A stretch of DNA of 38,944 nucleotides, from assembly GCA_963626545.1 (NCBI GenBank), contig CAVFYJ010000022.1, positions 1 to 38,944 of the forward strand. Direction: 5' to 3'. Shown here piece after piece: positions 1-9,234 of the stretch. Numbering within the stretch: position 1 is the stretch's first letter; the number at the start of each line of letters is the position of its first letter. This DNA is from Anthropogastromicrobium sp963626545 (GTDB lineage Bacteria; Bacillota; Clostridia; Lachnospirales; Lachnospiraceae). Both the position numbers and the translations under genes were made by a program. Under the pieces are notes generated by a model that searched no databases, was not told the DNA's origin, and was given only the letters and a program-made list of their open reading frames with translations.

Positions 1-26
1 CTCAAGCGAGAGGAGGGCAAATAGAA

Positions 27-2288
27 ATGGAAATAAATACGACACAGCTCAAAAAATTTACGCCAGAGACGATGAAAGAGATCGTCTCTGTTACATGGCC
101 GACGCTTGCACCAGCAGGAGACAAGGTTGCATGGGTTGACTGGAAAGGTGACATGAAAAGTGGTCTGTTTTCCTCAAAGATTCATCTGATGGAAAATTTA
201 TCACAGGATGCGTTGCAAGATGTTGCATCACAAGATATGGCATCATCGGCTGCAACAGGCGAAGAGGGCAAGGATGCAACTCGAAAAGAATCAATTCTGA
301 CACCAGACGGAGTGAACGAGAAGCAGCCAGTGATCCTTTCTGATGGTGTACATATGGCGTATCTGTCGAATGAGACAGGTGAGTTTCAGGTATTCATTAA
401 GAACCTTGAGACAAATGAAAAGCGTCAGATCACGACACTTCGCCATGGCGTGCTTCGCTATCAGCTGTCGGATGACGAGACAAAGCTTGTCTTTGAGGCA
501 ACGCTGTGGCCGGATGAGGTCAAAAAAGGCATCGAATTTACCGAGATGACACCTGAGCAGAAGGCCGAGTGGGAGGAAGAACTTGACTGGACTCCGTATG
601 AAATTACAACTCTGACCTACAAGATGGACGAGTGGCACGGTATGAGAAAGGGTGAGTTTTCCCATATCGGTACCGCAAATATTGGTTCTGGTGAGCAAAA
701 GCTTTTGGCTGCAGGCCGCATGGAGACGATGGAAGTGATCTTTCCAACCTGGTCGCACGATGGCAAGATGGTTGCATTCCACGGCTATCCGTATGATGGC
801 GCGAAAGGACGCCGCACTGAGCTTTTCACCTGTGATGAAAACGGAGAAAATTTATGTCAGGTGAGCACTGATGCTGGAATTTATCCAGATCACGCACCGG
901 CCTTTACCGCAGACGATACTGGTATTGTGACAATGGTATTTGGTGATTTTGAGGATGGAAGCTGCGTGCAGCTGCCAGTTTTATTTGACTTGTCCGATGA
1001 CACACACCGCTATCTGATCGGTGAGTGGGACGAATCCCTCTGCCATGGCGTTCATCCGCTTCGCGCTGGTTCTCTTGAGTATGGTGATCATTCTCCTTAC
1101 TTTAGACTCACAAAAGATGGCAAATATCTATATTTCCAGACAGGACGTCACGGTCGTTATTCCCTTTGTCGTGTAAGAATTGACACGGCAAAGTCAGAGT
1201 CAGTGGAGGTATCCTCAGATGTGACTTCAGTGGCAGAGCCTAGCCCAGTCGAGATGGTTCTGGAAGGTCAGACCGACATTCAGGAATTTGCCATGAATGA
1301 GAATGGTCAGATCGTGACTGTTCAGGCTGACTGGCTTCACCCAGCGGAGCTTTGGATGAATGGCGAGCAGCTGACCGATAGCAATCCGTGGCTGTCCGAG
1401 TATGCGTTTGCCGATGTTGAGGAGCACTGGGTAAAGAGCAAGGACGGCAAGGCAGATCTTCAGTATTTCCTTGTAAAGCCAGTTGGCTTTGAGGAAGGCA
1501 CGCAGTATCCGGCAGTGCTTGATATTAAAGGCGGACCAGAGACGATGTATGGACTCACCTTCTGGCATGAGTTTCAGGCATTGGCATCTGCAGGAATGGC
1601 TGTCGTTTTCGGAAATCCGAGAGGAAGCACAGGCTTTGGACGTGCGTACTGTGCTGACGGCATCTGCTGGGGCAATGAAGCGATGGACGATCTTGTACAG
1701 TTTGTGGAAGATGCGGTTTCACTTGGCTTTATCGACGCAAAACGTGTCGGCGTCACAGGTGGCAGCTATGGCGGCTATATGACCAACAAATTGATCGGAA
1801 GAACGGATGTGTTTGCGGCAGCTGTTGCACAGCGTTGTCTTGCGAATACGGCGACCTCCTATGGTACAGGCGACATGGGCTTTGTCTCATCTCGCCCGAT
1901 TCCAAAGCATTTTCATATGCTCGACTATTTAGAGGGACGCGCAAGAGGAAACATCATTTCCTACATTGATCATTTTAAGGTGCCGTTACTGATTCTTCAT
2001 GCATATCAGGATTACCGCTGTGGCTTCGAGCAGGCGGAGCAGGTATTCATCCCGATGAAGGAGCGAAATCCAGAGGTTCCGTCTCGCATGGTTATGTTCC
2101 CAAATGAAAACCACGGAATGACTAGAGGTGGAAAATTGTACCATCAGGTACGTCACTTGCAGGAGATGACCGACTGGTTTGTAAAGTATCTGATTGACGA
2201 GCCTGATTGGAACACAAAGCAGAAGAACAATGAGAACGACGAAACCGAGTCCAATACCGACTTTATGGCGACACAGGAGGAGCACTGA
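27..2288 (+). CDS. S9 family peptidase (prolyl oligopeptidase type), first of a pair
   Basis: This 753-residue protein is a serine peptidase of the S9 (acylaminoacyl/dipeptidyl peptidase) class, probably cytoplasmic because no signal peptide is visible. It would cleave short peptides from the N-terminus or acylated end. The N-terminal ~450 residues carry WD40-like/TolB-like repeat motifs (for example WSHDGK), fitting the beta-propeller. The C-terminal alpha/beta-hydrolase domain shows the nucleophile motif GGSYGG with Ser580, a probable acid Asp662 (YQDYR) and His696 (ENHGM). An AGGAGGG ribosome site lies 8 bases before the start. Its stop overlaps the start of the next S9 gene by one base, so the two are co-translated. 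A low-complexity segment at residues ~58-85 contains a 15-base tandem repeat (QDVAS, QDMAS), which is not part of the family core. The promoter lies outside the window. Confidence 0.92.
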   Translation: MEINTTQLKKFTPETMKEIVSVTWPTLAPAGDKVAWVDWKGDMKSGLFSSKIHLMENLSQDALQDVASQDMASSAATGEEGKDATRKESILTPDGVNEKQPVILSDGVHMAYLSNETGEFQVFIKNLETNEKRQITTLRHGVLRYQLSDDETKLVFEATLWPDEVKKGIEFTEMTPEQKAEWEEELDWTPYEITTLTYKMDEWHGMRKGEFSHIGTANIGSGEQKLLAAGRMETMEVIFPTWSHDGKMVAFHGYPYDGAKGRRTELFTCDENGENLCQVSTDAGIYPDHAPAFTADDTGIVTMVFGDFEDGSCVQLPVLFDLSDDTHRYLIGEWDESLCHGVHPLRAGSLEYGDHSPYFRLTKDGKYLYFQTGRHGRYSLCRVRIDTAKSESVEVSSDVTSVAEPSPVEMVLEGQTDIQEFAMNENGQIVTVQADWLHPAELWMNGEQLTDSNPWLSEYAFADVEEHWVKSKDGKADLQYFLVKPVGFEEGTQYPAVLDIKGGPETMYGLTFWHEFQALASAGMAVVFGNPRGSTGFGRAYCADGICWGNEAMDDLVQFVEDAVSLGFIDAKRVGVTGGSYGGYMTNKLIGRTDVFAAAVAQRCLANTATSYGTGDMGFVSSRPIPKHFHMLDYLEGRARGNIISYIDHFKVPLLILHAYQDYRCGFEQAEQVFIPMKERNPEVPSRMVMFPNENHGMTRGGKLYHQVRHLQEMTDWFVKYLIDEPDWNTKQKNNENDETESNTDFMATQEEH

Positions 2289-4312
2289 TGAGACGTTTAC
2301 CTGAATTTGAGGATTGCCGTGATCTTGAACATTTAAACGGAGGCGATTATTTTCCAGAAAAGGAGCTTGTTTGCTATGCCTCCAACCATACAAACGGCAT
2401 TGTAATAAAAAATTTAAAGACAAATATGTGCACGACCGTGACAGCAGGCGGCGCAGGGGAGGGCGGTCCTACGTTTTCTCCAGATGGAAATAAGATTCTA
2501 TTTGTCTCAGCAAAGAAAGGCGCAGGCCGTCAGGCATTTGTCTATGATATCGAGAACCAGAGCGTAACGCAGGTTACCCATGTAAGAGGTGCTGTTATGG
2601 AGCCACAGTGGTCACCGGACGGAACGAAGGTGCTGTTTTCCGTGATCACCTCCGGCGCATCACAGAATGCATCGAATTCATCTGATGCGCCTGCTGCAGC
2701 TGCACCGCAGGAGCAGTTTGTTCATGACGACGATGCCGTTGCCACTGAGGATTTTGGTTACAAGTTTGATGGCATGGGCTTTATCCGTCCAGATACGCAC
2801 TGGCATCTGTTTGTTGCGTCTGCTGACGGCACAAGCGAGACCCAGTTGACCGACGGCGAGTACGATTATCTGCACGCCACATGGGCACCAAACAGCAAAG
2901 AAATCGTCTGCGTCAGCAATCGCTTCCGCCCAAGACAGGAATCCATCGGCTATGATCTTCTTTTGATCGACGTGGACAAGGAGCCAGGAAAGCTTCGCAG
3001 ACTGACTGAGAAGTATTGGCTTGTATCGTATCCAAATCCAGTGCGTCCAGTCTTCACACCAGATGGAAAATACATCATTGCCGTCATCTTAAATCCAGAG
3101 TATGCCGATGATGAGTCCGAATCTGGCTACCCAGAGGGCTATCTATATCGCTTTGCTGTCGCCGATGGCGCAGCAACACCGGTATTTGTTCAAGATGAAA
3201 ACTGCTATCAGTGCGTTCAGTTTCCGTACAACGCAGGCTGTGGACGCGGCATGGATAAGATGCAGATTGACGAGAGTGGACGCTATGTGTACTTTGTCAG
3301 TGGCTGGAAGGGACAGGGAAATCTGTACCGCTTAGATCTAGAGGGCGATGGTCACGCCGAGCTTTTCTGGGGCGGCAAGCAGGTATGCCATGGAATCAGC
3401 AAGGTGCGTAACGGACGCATTATGGCGGCAGCAGCGAAATCAACGATGCCAGAATTCTATGCGATCCTTGATGCTGCGACAGGTACCGTACTTGAGACCG
3501 CAGTGCAGTCTGCACAGAATCTTTTAGACGAGGTAGCGCTTAGTGAGCCAGAGGATTTCTTCTTTTCGACACTCGACGGCGAGAGTCAGGTTCACGGTTT
3601 TGTGATGCCGCCGCTTGGAGCAAAGGAAGGTAAAAAATATCCGGCGATTCTTTATATCCACGGCGGGCCGCATCCGTTCTACACCTACGGTCTGACGATG
3701 GAGTTTCAGATGTTAGCAGCCAAGGGCTTTGCGATTCTTTATTGCAATCCAAGAGGCAGCAGCGGCTATGGCTGGACGCATGAGAATTATCAAAGAAGCA
3801 TTGACGGCTCTGCCTACTACGATCTGCTTCAGTTTGTCGATGAGGCATGCAGACGATTTGACTTTATCGACACCGACCGCATTGGTGTTACAGGCGGCAG
3901 CTACGGCGGCTATATGACCAATTATATGGCAACACATGCAAAGCGCTTTAAGGCATATGTCACCCAGCGAAGCATCGCAAATGAGCTGATTATGTATGCA
4001 AATTCCGATATGCAGGGCAAGAGCACCGATTATAAGAGTTATGAGGATTTCATGGTGGCCAAGCTAAAAGAGTCTGCTGTTTCCTATGCGGAGCGCGTGG
4101 ATAAGCCGATTTTGATTCTGCATGGCACCGAGGACTATCGTACGCCGGTCGAGGGTGCACACCAGTTCTACGTGGCAATCAAAGATTTGCATCCAGATCT
4201 TCCGGTCAAGATGGTCATTTATCCGCATACCGGACACGAGCAGCCATCTGATCCGAGACTGTTAAAGCATTACTATCATGAGATGATCTCGTGGTTTGAG
4301 AAATATCTGTAA
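2288..4312 (+). CDS. S9 family peptidase (prolyl oligopeptidase type), second of a pair
   Basis: This is a 674-residue S9 peptidase, paralogous to the upstream gene. It has propeller repeats over the N-terminal ~400 residues (FSPDGN, WSPDGT, FTPDGK) followed by the hydrolase domain. The GGSYGGYMTN motif puts the nucleophile at Ser538; Asp616 (GTEDYR) and His650 (TGHEQ) complete the probable triad. The ATG overlaps the preceding TGA (TGATG), so translation is coupled. An Ala/Ser-rich stretch at residues ~121-142 looks like an extra loop between propeller blades. No signal peptide is seen. Two S9 enzymes made together suggest different substrate sizes or a heteromeric arrangement, but that is inference. 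The exact specificity (dipeptidyl, acylaminoacyl or oligopeptidase) cannot be told from sequence. Confidence 0.92.
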   Translation: MRRLPEFEDCRDLEHLNGGDYFPEKELVCYASNHTNGIVIKNLKTNMCTTVTAGGAGEGGPTFSPDGNKILFVSAKKGAGRQAFVYDIENQSVTQVTHVRGAVMEPQWSPDGTKVLFSVITSGASQNASNSSDAPAAAAPQEQFVHDDDAVATEDFGYKFDGMGFIRPDTHWHLFVASADGTSETQLTDGEYDYLHATWAPNSKEIVCVSNRFRPRQESIGYDLLLIDVDKEPGKLRRLTEKYWLVSYPNPVRPVFTPDGKYIIAVILNPEYADDESESGYPEGYLYRFAVADGAATPVFVQDENCYQCVQFPYNAGCGRGMDKMQIDESGRYVYFVSGWKGQGNLYRLDLEGDGHAELFWGGKQVCHGISKVRNGRIMAAAAKSTMPEFYAILDAATGTVLETAVQSAQNLLDEVALSEPEDFFFSTLDGESQVHGFVMPPLGAKEGKKYPAILYIHGGPHPFYTYGLTMEFQMLAAKGFAILYCNPRGSSGYGWTHENYQRSIDGSAYYDLLQFVDEACRRFDFIDTDRIGVTGGSYGGYMTNYMATHAKRFKAYVTQRSIANELIMYANSDMQGKSTDYKSYEDFMVAKLKESAVSYAERVDKPILILHGTEDYRTPVEGAHQFYVAIKDLHPDLPVKMVIYPHTGHEQPSDPRLLKHYYHEMISWFEKYL

Positions 4313-4333
4313 GTAGGAAAGGCAAAATGAATT

Positions 4334-5320
4334 ATGAAAATTTATGCATTTGAAGTAAGAGAAGACGAGAAAAAAGCCTTTGAGCAGATTTCAGCGCAGT
4401 GTGGTGCAGAGGTGACACTGTCCGATGAGGTGCCGTCCCTTGACAATGCGGATCTCGTAAAGGGCTACGAAGGCGTGTCAACACTTGGCATGGGAAAGCT
4501 CGATCGTGCGTTATTAAGCCGTTACCGTGAAAATGGGGTACGTTTTATTTCCACAAGAACCATCGGCTACAACCACATTGATCTAGCAGCTGCAAAGGAG
4601 CTTGGAATCGCTGTCTGCAACGCAGCCTACCCGCCAAACGGTGTCGCTGACTTTACCGTGATGATGATTTTGATGTGTCTTCGCCAGTATAAGCAGGCCA
4701 TGTGGAGAGGTCAGGTCAATGACTTTTCTTTGCAGGGCTTACAGGGACGCGACATGAATGAATTGACCATCGGCGTTATGGGCACGGGCCGTATCGGTGT
4801 GCAGGTGCTCAAGAATTTGTCTGGTTTTGGTTGTCGCCTGCTTGCCTATGATATCCATAAGAATCCAGAGGCAGAAAAGCTTGCAACCTATGTGGATCAG
4901 GAAACGATCTACCGCGAGTGTGATGTTATCAGCCTTCACATGCCGCTGTTTGATTCCACCTATCACATCATCGATGCCGATACCATTGCAAAGATGAAAG
5001 ACGGTGTCATCTTAATCAATTGTGCAAGAGGTGGCCTGACCGACATCAATGCACTGGTAGATGGCATCGAGTCCGAGAAGATCGGTGCGCTCGGCATGGA
5101 TACCGTCGAGGGCGAGGAAGGTATCGTGCACGAGGACCGCAGAACCGATATCATCTCCAACCGAAACTGGTTCTACCTGCATCAGTTTCGCAATGTCATC
5201 ATGACACAGCACATGGCATTCTACACAAGAGAAGCCGTTGAGAGCATGGTGCGCTGTGGTGTGGAGGGTATCGTACAGATGCAAAAGACTGGCAGCTATC
5301 CAACGATGTTGACAAAGTAA
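4334..5320 (+). CDS. D-2-hydroxyacid dehydrogenase, D-lactate dehydrogenase/VanH-like
   Basis: The 328-residue protein belongs to the NAD-dependent D-isomer-specific 2-hydroxyacid dehydrogenases, which interconvert 2-keto acids and D-2-hydroxyacids. The Rossmann motif GTGRIG is at 150-155. The catalytic set sits where D-lactate dehydrogenase has it: Arg232 (CARGG), Glu261 (VEGEE) and His293 (TQHMA). The TRTIGYNHIDL segment is typical of the D-LDH/VanH/HicDH branch. The start follows AGGAAAGG; an ATG seven bases earlier is out of frame and stops after eight codons. It is 21 bases downstream of the S9 pair and ends just before a strong terminator, so it is the last gene of that operon. Reduction of keto acids from amino-acid breakdown would fit the context, but lactate formation is equally possible. 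Confidence 0.88.
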   Translation: MKIYAFEVREDEKKAFEQISAQCGAEVTLSDEVPSLDNADLVKGYEGVSTLGMGKLDRALLSRYRENGVRFISTRTIGYNHIDLAAAKELGIAVCNAAYPPNGVADFTVMMILMCLRQYKQAMWRGQVNDFSLQGLQGRDMNELTIGVMGTGRIGVQVLKNLSGFGCRLLAYDIHKNPEAEKLATYVDQETIYRECDVISLHMPLFDSTYHIIDADTIAKMKDGVILINCARGGLTDINALVDGIESEKIGALGMDTVEGEEGIVHEDRRTDIISNRNWFYLHQFRNVIMTQHMAFYTREAVESMVRCGVEGIVQMQKTGSYPTMLTK

Positions 5321-5334
5321 ATTAGCGGGAACTA

Positions 5335-5404
5335 GCCTGTACAATATGCACACTAAAAACACTTGATATAGATATAGTGTGCACATTGATACAGGCCTTT
5401 TTTT
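5335..5404 (+). terminator. Rho-independent terminator after the D-hydroxyacid dehydrogenase gene
   Basis: A long inverted repeat (5335-5355 with 5375-5396, a near-perfect stem of about 21 pairs) encloses a ~19-base loop and is followed by seven T residues at 5398-5404. It ends the peptidase/dehydrogenase operon and separates it from the peptide transporter operon. Confidence 0.88.
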
Positions 5405-5424
5405 ATGCTAAACTGAACACAAGA

Positions 5425-5512
5425 TTGACAGAGGAAAGAAAGCAGTTCAAAACGAACGGCGCAGTTCAAGGAAGAACATCATCCCTGGCGATCTATTTAT
5501 ATAGTCGGGATG
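5425..5512 (+). promoter_or_regulatory. Leader region of the peptide transporter operon: TTGACA box, two dyads and a hairpin
   Basis: A perfect -35-like TTGACA is at 5425-5430, but no good -10 lies 16-18 bases on, so the promoter call is weak. Two small dyads follow: GTTC-N5-GAAC at 5445-5457 and GTTC-N6-GAAC at 5464-5477. They are embedded in a direct repeat of GCAGTTCAA with a 19-base offset. A hairpin (CATCCC at 5480-5485 with GGGATG at 5507-5512, plus inner CTAT/ATAG pairing) lies ~42 bases before the start codon. Together they suggest transcriptional or leader control of the importer. Confidence 0.35.
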
Positions 5513-5554
5513 CTTTATTGAATTAAAGCGCGATAGCAAACGGAGGAATGAAAA

Positions 5555-7174
5555 ATGAGAAAATATGCAGCAATGGGACTGGCAGCCGTACTGGCCGCAG
5601 CATCGTTTCCGGCAGCCGTACTGGCAGATGAGGCAGATACAAAGAGTGTAAGAATCGGAGCACCGTATGATCCGGTTACCATGGATTACGCAGAGTTAAA
5701 CGTTGATCCGGCAACCTATATTGACACCATGATCAGTGATACCTTAATCCGCAGCAAAGAAGGTGAGTACATCGGAGGAGCAGCAAAGAGCTGGGAGACA
5801 AGCGAGGATGGAAAGACTTGGACCTTCAAGTTAAAGGAAGGCTTAACCTACAGCGATGGCGAGACTCCAGTTACTTCTGAGGACTTTGTTTATGCAGCAA
5901 AGCGTCTGATGGACCCTGAAGCAGGTCATTACAATGCAGAGGCAGGCTATATTTTAGAGAACGGCGAGGAGTATTATTCTGGTGAGTGTGAGTGGGATGA
6001 GGTTGGCGTAAAGGCAATCGACGATTTGACCATTGAGTACACCTTCAAGAATCCACAGTACGAGAGCACCTTTACATCAACTGATCTGTTTGCACCGATG
6101 GAGGAATCCTTCGTAGATCCGCTTGGAAATGAGTATGGTTCAACAGCAGATAAGCTTATGACAAACGGACCGTTCGTTGTATCCGACTGGGTATCCGATT
6201 CCGAGATGACTCTGACAAAGAATGAGAACTACTGGGATGCAGACAGCATCAATATGGACGAGATCACATTCAAGTTTAACGTAACAGGTGATACTGGTGT
6301 GGATATGATGTTAGCCGATGAGCTTGACTTTGTTCCAGTTGGAAATACTATGCAGCAGCAGACCCTGACCGATGCCGGATTTGAGAGCAGCAAATATACA
6401 ACATCGTATCGTTGCTTAAATATCAATCATGCAGGAAAGACCGATGAGACAGGAATCTTCCTTGGCAATGCAAACTTCAGAAAGGCAATCAGCTATGCAA
6501 TCGACCGTACTGCACTGTGCGCATCGGTTATGACAGGTGACGAACCAGCAAACCGTCTGACTGCACCGTCTGAGGCAGGTGTAACCGGTACCTTTGATGA
6601 AGAGTTTGAGTATGAGGGATGGCCGGCAAGTGGCGATGTCGAGAAGGCACAGGAGTACTTAAACGCAGCACTTGATGAGCTGGGAAAGACTGCTGACGAG
6701 ATTCCAACCTTTGAGCTTCTTTGCTATGAGTCTCAGGGAAGTATTGACGTATTAGCCGCTGTTCAGGATATGTTAAAGAAAAATCTTGGCATTGAGACCG
6801 TCATCAATTCTCAGACCATTCAGGTCATGATTTCCAACGCAATGAGCGGTGACTATGATTTCTGGTACGGCGGAAATGGTTTGGAGATCCCGGATGCATT
6901 GGGTGGTTTCTTAGCTGGCTACACCAGTGCACAGAAGTCTGCACTGAGAAATTATGAAAATGAAGAGTACGATGCGCTGTATGACGCAGCACTTGCTTCC
7001 CCAACCATCGAGGAGAGAAAAGCAAACTACTTCGAGGTAGAGAAGTTCTTCTGTGACAACACCCTGAACCTGATCCTTGGATGGACCGACGGTGGTTTCC
7101 AGTATAAGAGTGGTTACACTGGTTTCTACAGCACAACTGAGACTGATTTCACTTATCTGGACTACGCTGAGTAA
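5555..7174 (+). CDS. ABC transporter substrate-binding protein, peptide (family 5, OppA/DppA-like)
   Basis: This 539-residue extracytoplasmic binding protein captures peptides for the downstream importer. The N-terminus is a clear signal peptide (MRKY, then an Ala-rich hydrophobic core) with a probable signal peptidase I site near AVLA/DEAD at residue 24. No lipobox cysteine is seen, which is less usual in a Gram-positive binding protein, where a lipid anchor normally holds it at the membrane. The mature part has family-5 features: a KSWETSEDGKTWTFKL segment, the FRKAISYAIDR helix, and a conserved length. A GGAGG ribosome site precedes the ATG; a closer upstream ATG at 5548 is out of frame. 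The next gene is 155 bases away beyond an attenuator-like structure, so this protein is probably made in excess over the permeases. Confidence 0.9.
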   Translation: MRKYAAMGLAAVLAAASFPAAVLADEADTKSVRIGAPYDPVTMDYAELNVDPATYIDTMISDTLIRSKEGEYIGGAAKSWETSEDGKTWTFKLKEGLTYSDGETPVTSEDFVYAAKRLMDPEAGHYNAEAGYILENGEEYYSGECEWDEVGVKAIDDLTIEYTFKNPQYESTFTSTDLFAPMEESFVDPLGNEYGSTADKLMTNGPFVVSDWVSDSEMTLTKNENYWDADSINMDEITFKFNVTGDTGVDMMLADELDFVPVGNTMQQQTLTDAGFESSKYTTSYRCLNINHAGKTDETGIFLGNANFRKAISYAIDRTALCASVMTGDEPANRLTAPSEAGVTGTFDEEFEYEGWPASGDVEKAQEYLNAALDELGKTADEIPTFELLCYESQGSIDVLAAVQDMLKKNLGIETVINSQTIQVMISNAMSGDYDFWYGGNGLEIPDALGGFLAGYTSAQKSALRNYENEEYDALYDAALASPTIEERKANYFEVEKFFCDNTLNLILGWTDGGFQYKSGYTGFYSTTETDFTYLDYAE

Positions 7175-7232
7175 GACGGAATAAGTGAAAATAATAGGCA
7201 GTAAGAGTATAAATAACAAAAAAAGCCTGATT

Positions 7233-7258
7233 GACAGGAACAAAACACAGTTCCTGTC
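7233..7258 (+). other. Perfect 9-bp inverted repeat after the binding-protein gene
   Basis: GACAGGAAC (7233-7241) pairs with GTTCCTGTC (7250-7258) around an eight-base loop. There is no T-run after it, so it is more likely a 3'-end stabilising hairpin for the binding-protein message than a terminator. Confidence 0.6.
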
Positions 7259-7274
7259 TGATTAGCAAAATTTG

Positions 7275-7319
7275 AGACGCCGATCTGCGGAAACTCCAAA
7301 GAGAGGCGTCTTATTTTTT
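7275..7319 (+). terminator. Partial terminator/attenuator inside the peptide transporter operon
   Basis: AGACGCC (7275-7281) pairs with GGCGTCT (7305-7311) and is followed by a T-rich tail (TTATTTTTT). It lies between the binding protein and the first permease and ends 11 bases before the permease start. Such a site would lower expression of the membrane and ATPase genes relative to the binding protein. Confidence 0.65.
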
Positions 7320-7329
7320 AGGAGGAGAT

Positions 7330-8244
7330 ATGCTCAAATACATTGGAAAAAAGGTACTGATCGCAATTGCAACGGTCTTTGTATTGGCAACGGCAACATT
7401 TTTTTTGATGAAGCTCATTCCGGGAGATCCGTTTTTAAACGATAAGATTCCGGTAGCCGTGCAGGACAAGCAGCGTGCGTTCTACGGACTGGATAAGCCG
7501 GTACCGCAGCAATACTTGACGTATATGAATAACTTATTGCATGGCGATCTGGGTTACTCGATCAAAAAGACCGGAAAAACCGTAGTCGATATCATTAAGG
7601 AAGCCTTTCCGGTATCCGCAGAGCTTGGTCTGATTTCCCTGTTCTTTGCGGAGGCCGTCGGACTGCTCTTTGGAATTCTTTGTGCACAGTTTCGAGGAAA
7701 ATGGCCGGATTATCTGCTGATGGTGGTGGCAGTTTTGGGAATCGCCCTTCCGAGTATGGTACTCGGACCGATTCTTCGTATGATCTTCGGTGTTCAGCTT
7801 GGCATCCTGCCAGTAACGGGCTGGGGTAAGCCAAATCAGATCATCCTGCCAGCGCTTGTTTTAGGACTTGGTACCGTCGCCGGAAATACGCGAAATATGA
7901 GAGCGAGTATGCTTGCGATCACGACACAGGATTATGTAAAGACTGCGAGAGCAAAAGGTCTTTCCCCGATTCGTGTCGTATTAAAGCACCAGTTTAAGAA
8001 TTCACTTGTTCCGATCATCCCGAATCTGGGTGTGCAGATCGCAGGTGTGCTGATGGGTTCCTTCGTCGTAGAGAGTATGTTCTTGATTCCGGGCCTGGGC
8101 CGCTATTTTGTTGATTCTGTTACCAATCTGGATTATCCGCTGATCATGGGTCTGACTGTCTTCTACGGCGCATTCTTAGTAACGATGAATCTGATTGTCG
8201 ATGTGCTGTACGGACTGATTGATCCGCGAATCCGCGTAAAATAA
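7330..8244 (+). CDS. Peptide ABC transporter permease, DppB/OppB type
   Basis: This 304-residue integral membrane protein is the first permease of the dipeptide/oligopeptide importer. It starts with a transmembrane segment (about residues 9-30) and a short external loop with the family signature FYGLDKPVPQQYL, followed by five more hydrophobic segments. The BPD_transp_1 region contains the EAA-like loop (VKTARAKGLSP at about residues 210-220) that contacts the ATPases. The length is normal for DppB/OppB (300-335). GGAGGAG lies just before the ATG. It is followed after ten bases by the second permease, so the two are translated as a unit. The exact substrate class (di- versus oligopeptide, or nickel) cannot be set from the permease. 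Confidence 0.9.
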   Translation: MLKYIGKKVLIAIATVFVLATATFFLMKLIPGDPFLNDKIPVAVQDKQRAFYGLDKPVPQQYLTYMNNLLHGDLGYSIKKTGKTVVDIIKEAFPVSAELGLISLFFAEAVGLLFGILCAQFRGKWPDYLLMVVAVLGIALPSMVLGPILRMIFGVQLGILPVTGWGKPNQIILPALVLGLGTVAGNTRNMRASMLAITTQDYVKTARAKGLSPIRVVLKHQFKNSLVPIIPNLGVQIAGVLMGSFVVESMFLIPGLGRYFVDSVTNLDYPLIMGLTVFYGAFLVTMNLIVDVLYGLIDPRIRVK

Positions 8245-8254
8245 AGGAGAAAAG

Positions 8255-9211
8255 ATGAATAACGATACAACAAAAAAAGTACAAGCTGCAGAGGTACCAT
8301 TTGCAGAAGATGCGTTTTCTCCGCTGCCGGAGGGCGCGCTCGATCAGGATCAGATCGCAAGAAAAAAGACAACCTATTTCAAGGATGTCTGGAGAAATTT
8401 TAAGAAGAATAAGCCAGCAGTCATCAGTCTGGTGGTCATCGCCATCATGATCTTTTTTGTCCTGTTTGGACCGATGATGAGCAAATTTGATTATTATTCC
8501 AATGATTACAGCTGTGTCAATCAGGGACCGAGCATGACACACTGGTTTGGCACCGACAATTTGGGTCGTGATCTGTGGACGCGTGTCTGGGCAGGTGGAA
8601 GAGTTTCCCTTATCATTGCCATTTTGGCAACGCTGATTCCGGAGGCGATCGGTATGGCAGTCGGCGGTATCTCTGGCTATATTGGCGGCTGGGTTGACAC
8701 CGCAATCATGAGAGCCATAGACGTACTGATGGGCATCCCGAGTTTGATTTACATGATCCTTTTGATGGTTGTCATGGGAAGTGGAAACATTGCAACACTT
8801 GTCATCGCAATGAGTATCACTGGATGGATGGGTGCTGCACGAAGCACGAGAGGTCTTGTGTTACAGTTAAAGACACGCGAATTTGTCGTAGCGTCCGAGA
8901 CACTTGGCGCATCCTCAGGCTGGATTATTGCAAGACGCTTGATTCCAAACACACTGGGTATTCGTGTTGTCAGCATTACGATGTCGCTTCCAAGCGTCAT
9001 TTTCTATGAAGCATTTTTGAGCTACATTGGTCTGGGTGTTACCCCACCGCAGCCAAGCTGGGGTCAGTTAATCAAGGCGGCAGGAGAGACTTTCCGCTAT
9101 TATCCGTACCAGTTTATTATTCCATGTCTTTGTGTCAGCATCACAATGCTTTGCTTTAACCTGATCGGAGATGGACTGCGCGATGCACTTGATCCGAAGC
9201 TGCGTGCGTAA
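8255..9211 (+). CDS. Peptide ABC transporter permease, DppC/OppC type
   Basis: This 318-residue second permease subunit begins with a hydrophilic cytoplasmic N-terminal region (~50 residues, ending in FKKNKPAVISL) leading into the first membrane segment, the hallmark of the OppC N-terminal domain. The HWFGTDNLGRDLWTR motif and the EAA loop (FVVASETLGASSGWI) are present and intact. It forms the membrane pore with the preceding protein. A ribosome site (AAAGGAGAAA) lies before the ATG, and the gap to the next gene is 23 bases. Confidence 0.9.
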   Translation: MNNDTTKKVQAAEVPFAEDAFSPLPEGALDQDQIARKKTTYFKDVWRNFKKNKPAVISLVVIAIMIFFVLFGPMMSKFDYYSNDYSCVNQGPSMTHWFGTDNLGRDLWTRVWAGGRVSLIIAILATLIPEAIGMAVGGISGYIGGWVDTAIMRAIDVLMGIPSLIYMILLMVVMGSGNIATLVIAMSITGWMGAARSTRGLVLQLKTREFVVASETLGASSGWIIARRLIPNTLGIRVVSITMSLPSVIFYEAFLSYIGLGVTPPQPSWGQLIKAAGETFRYYPYQFIIPCLCVSITMLCFNLIGDGLRDALDPKLRA

Positions 9212-9234
9212 AATAGACAATATGTGGAGGAATC

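Noticed and set aside
4327..4353. Eight-codon upstream ORF overlapping the D-hydroxyacid dehydrogenase start
   Set aside because: It probably arises by chance from the AT-rich context; the ribosome site serves the main start adequately.
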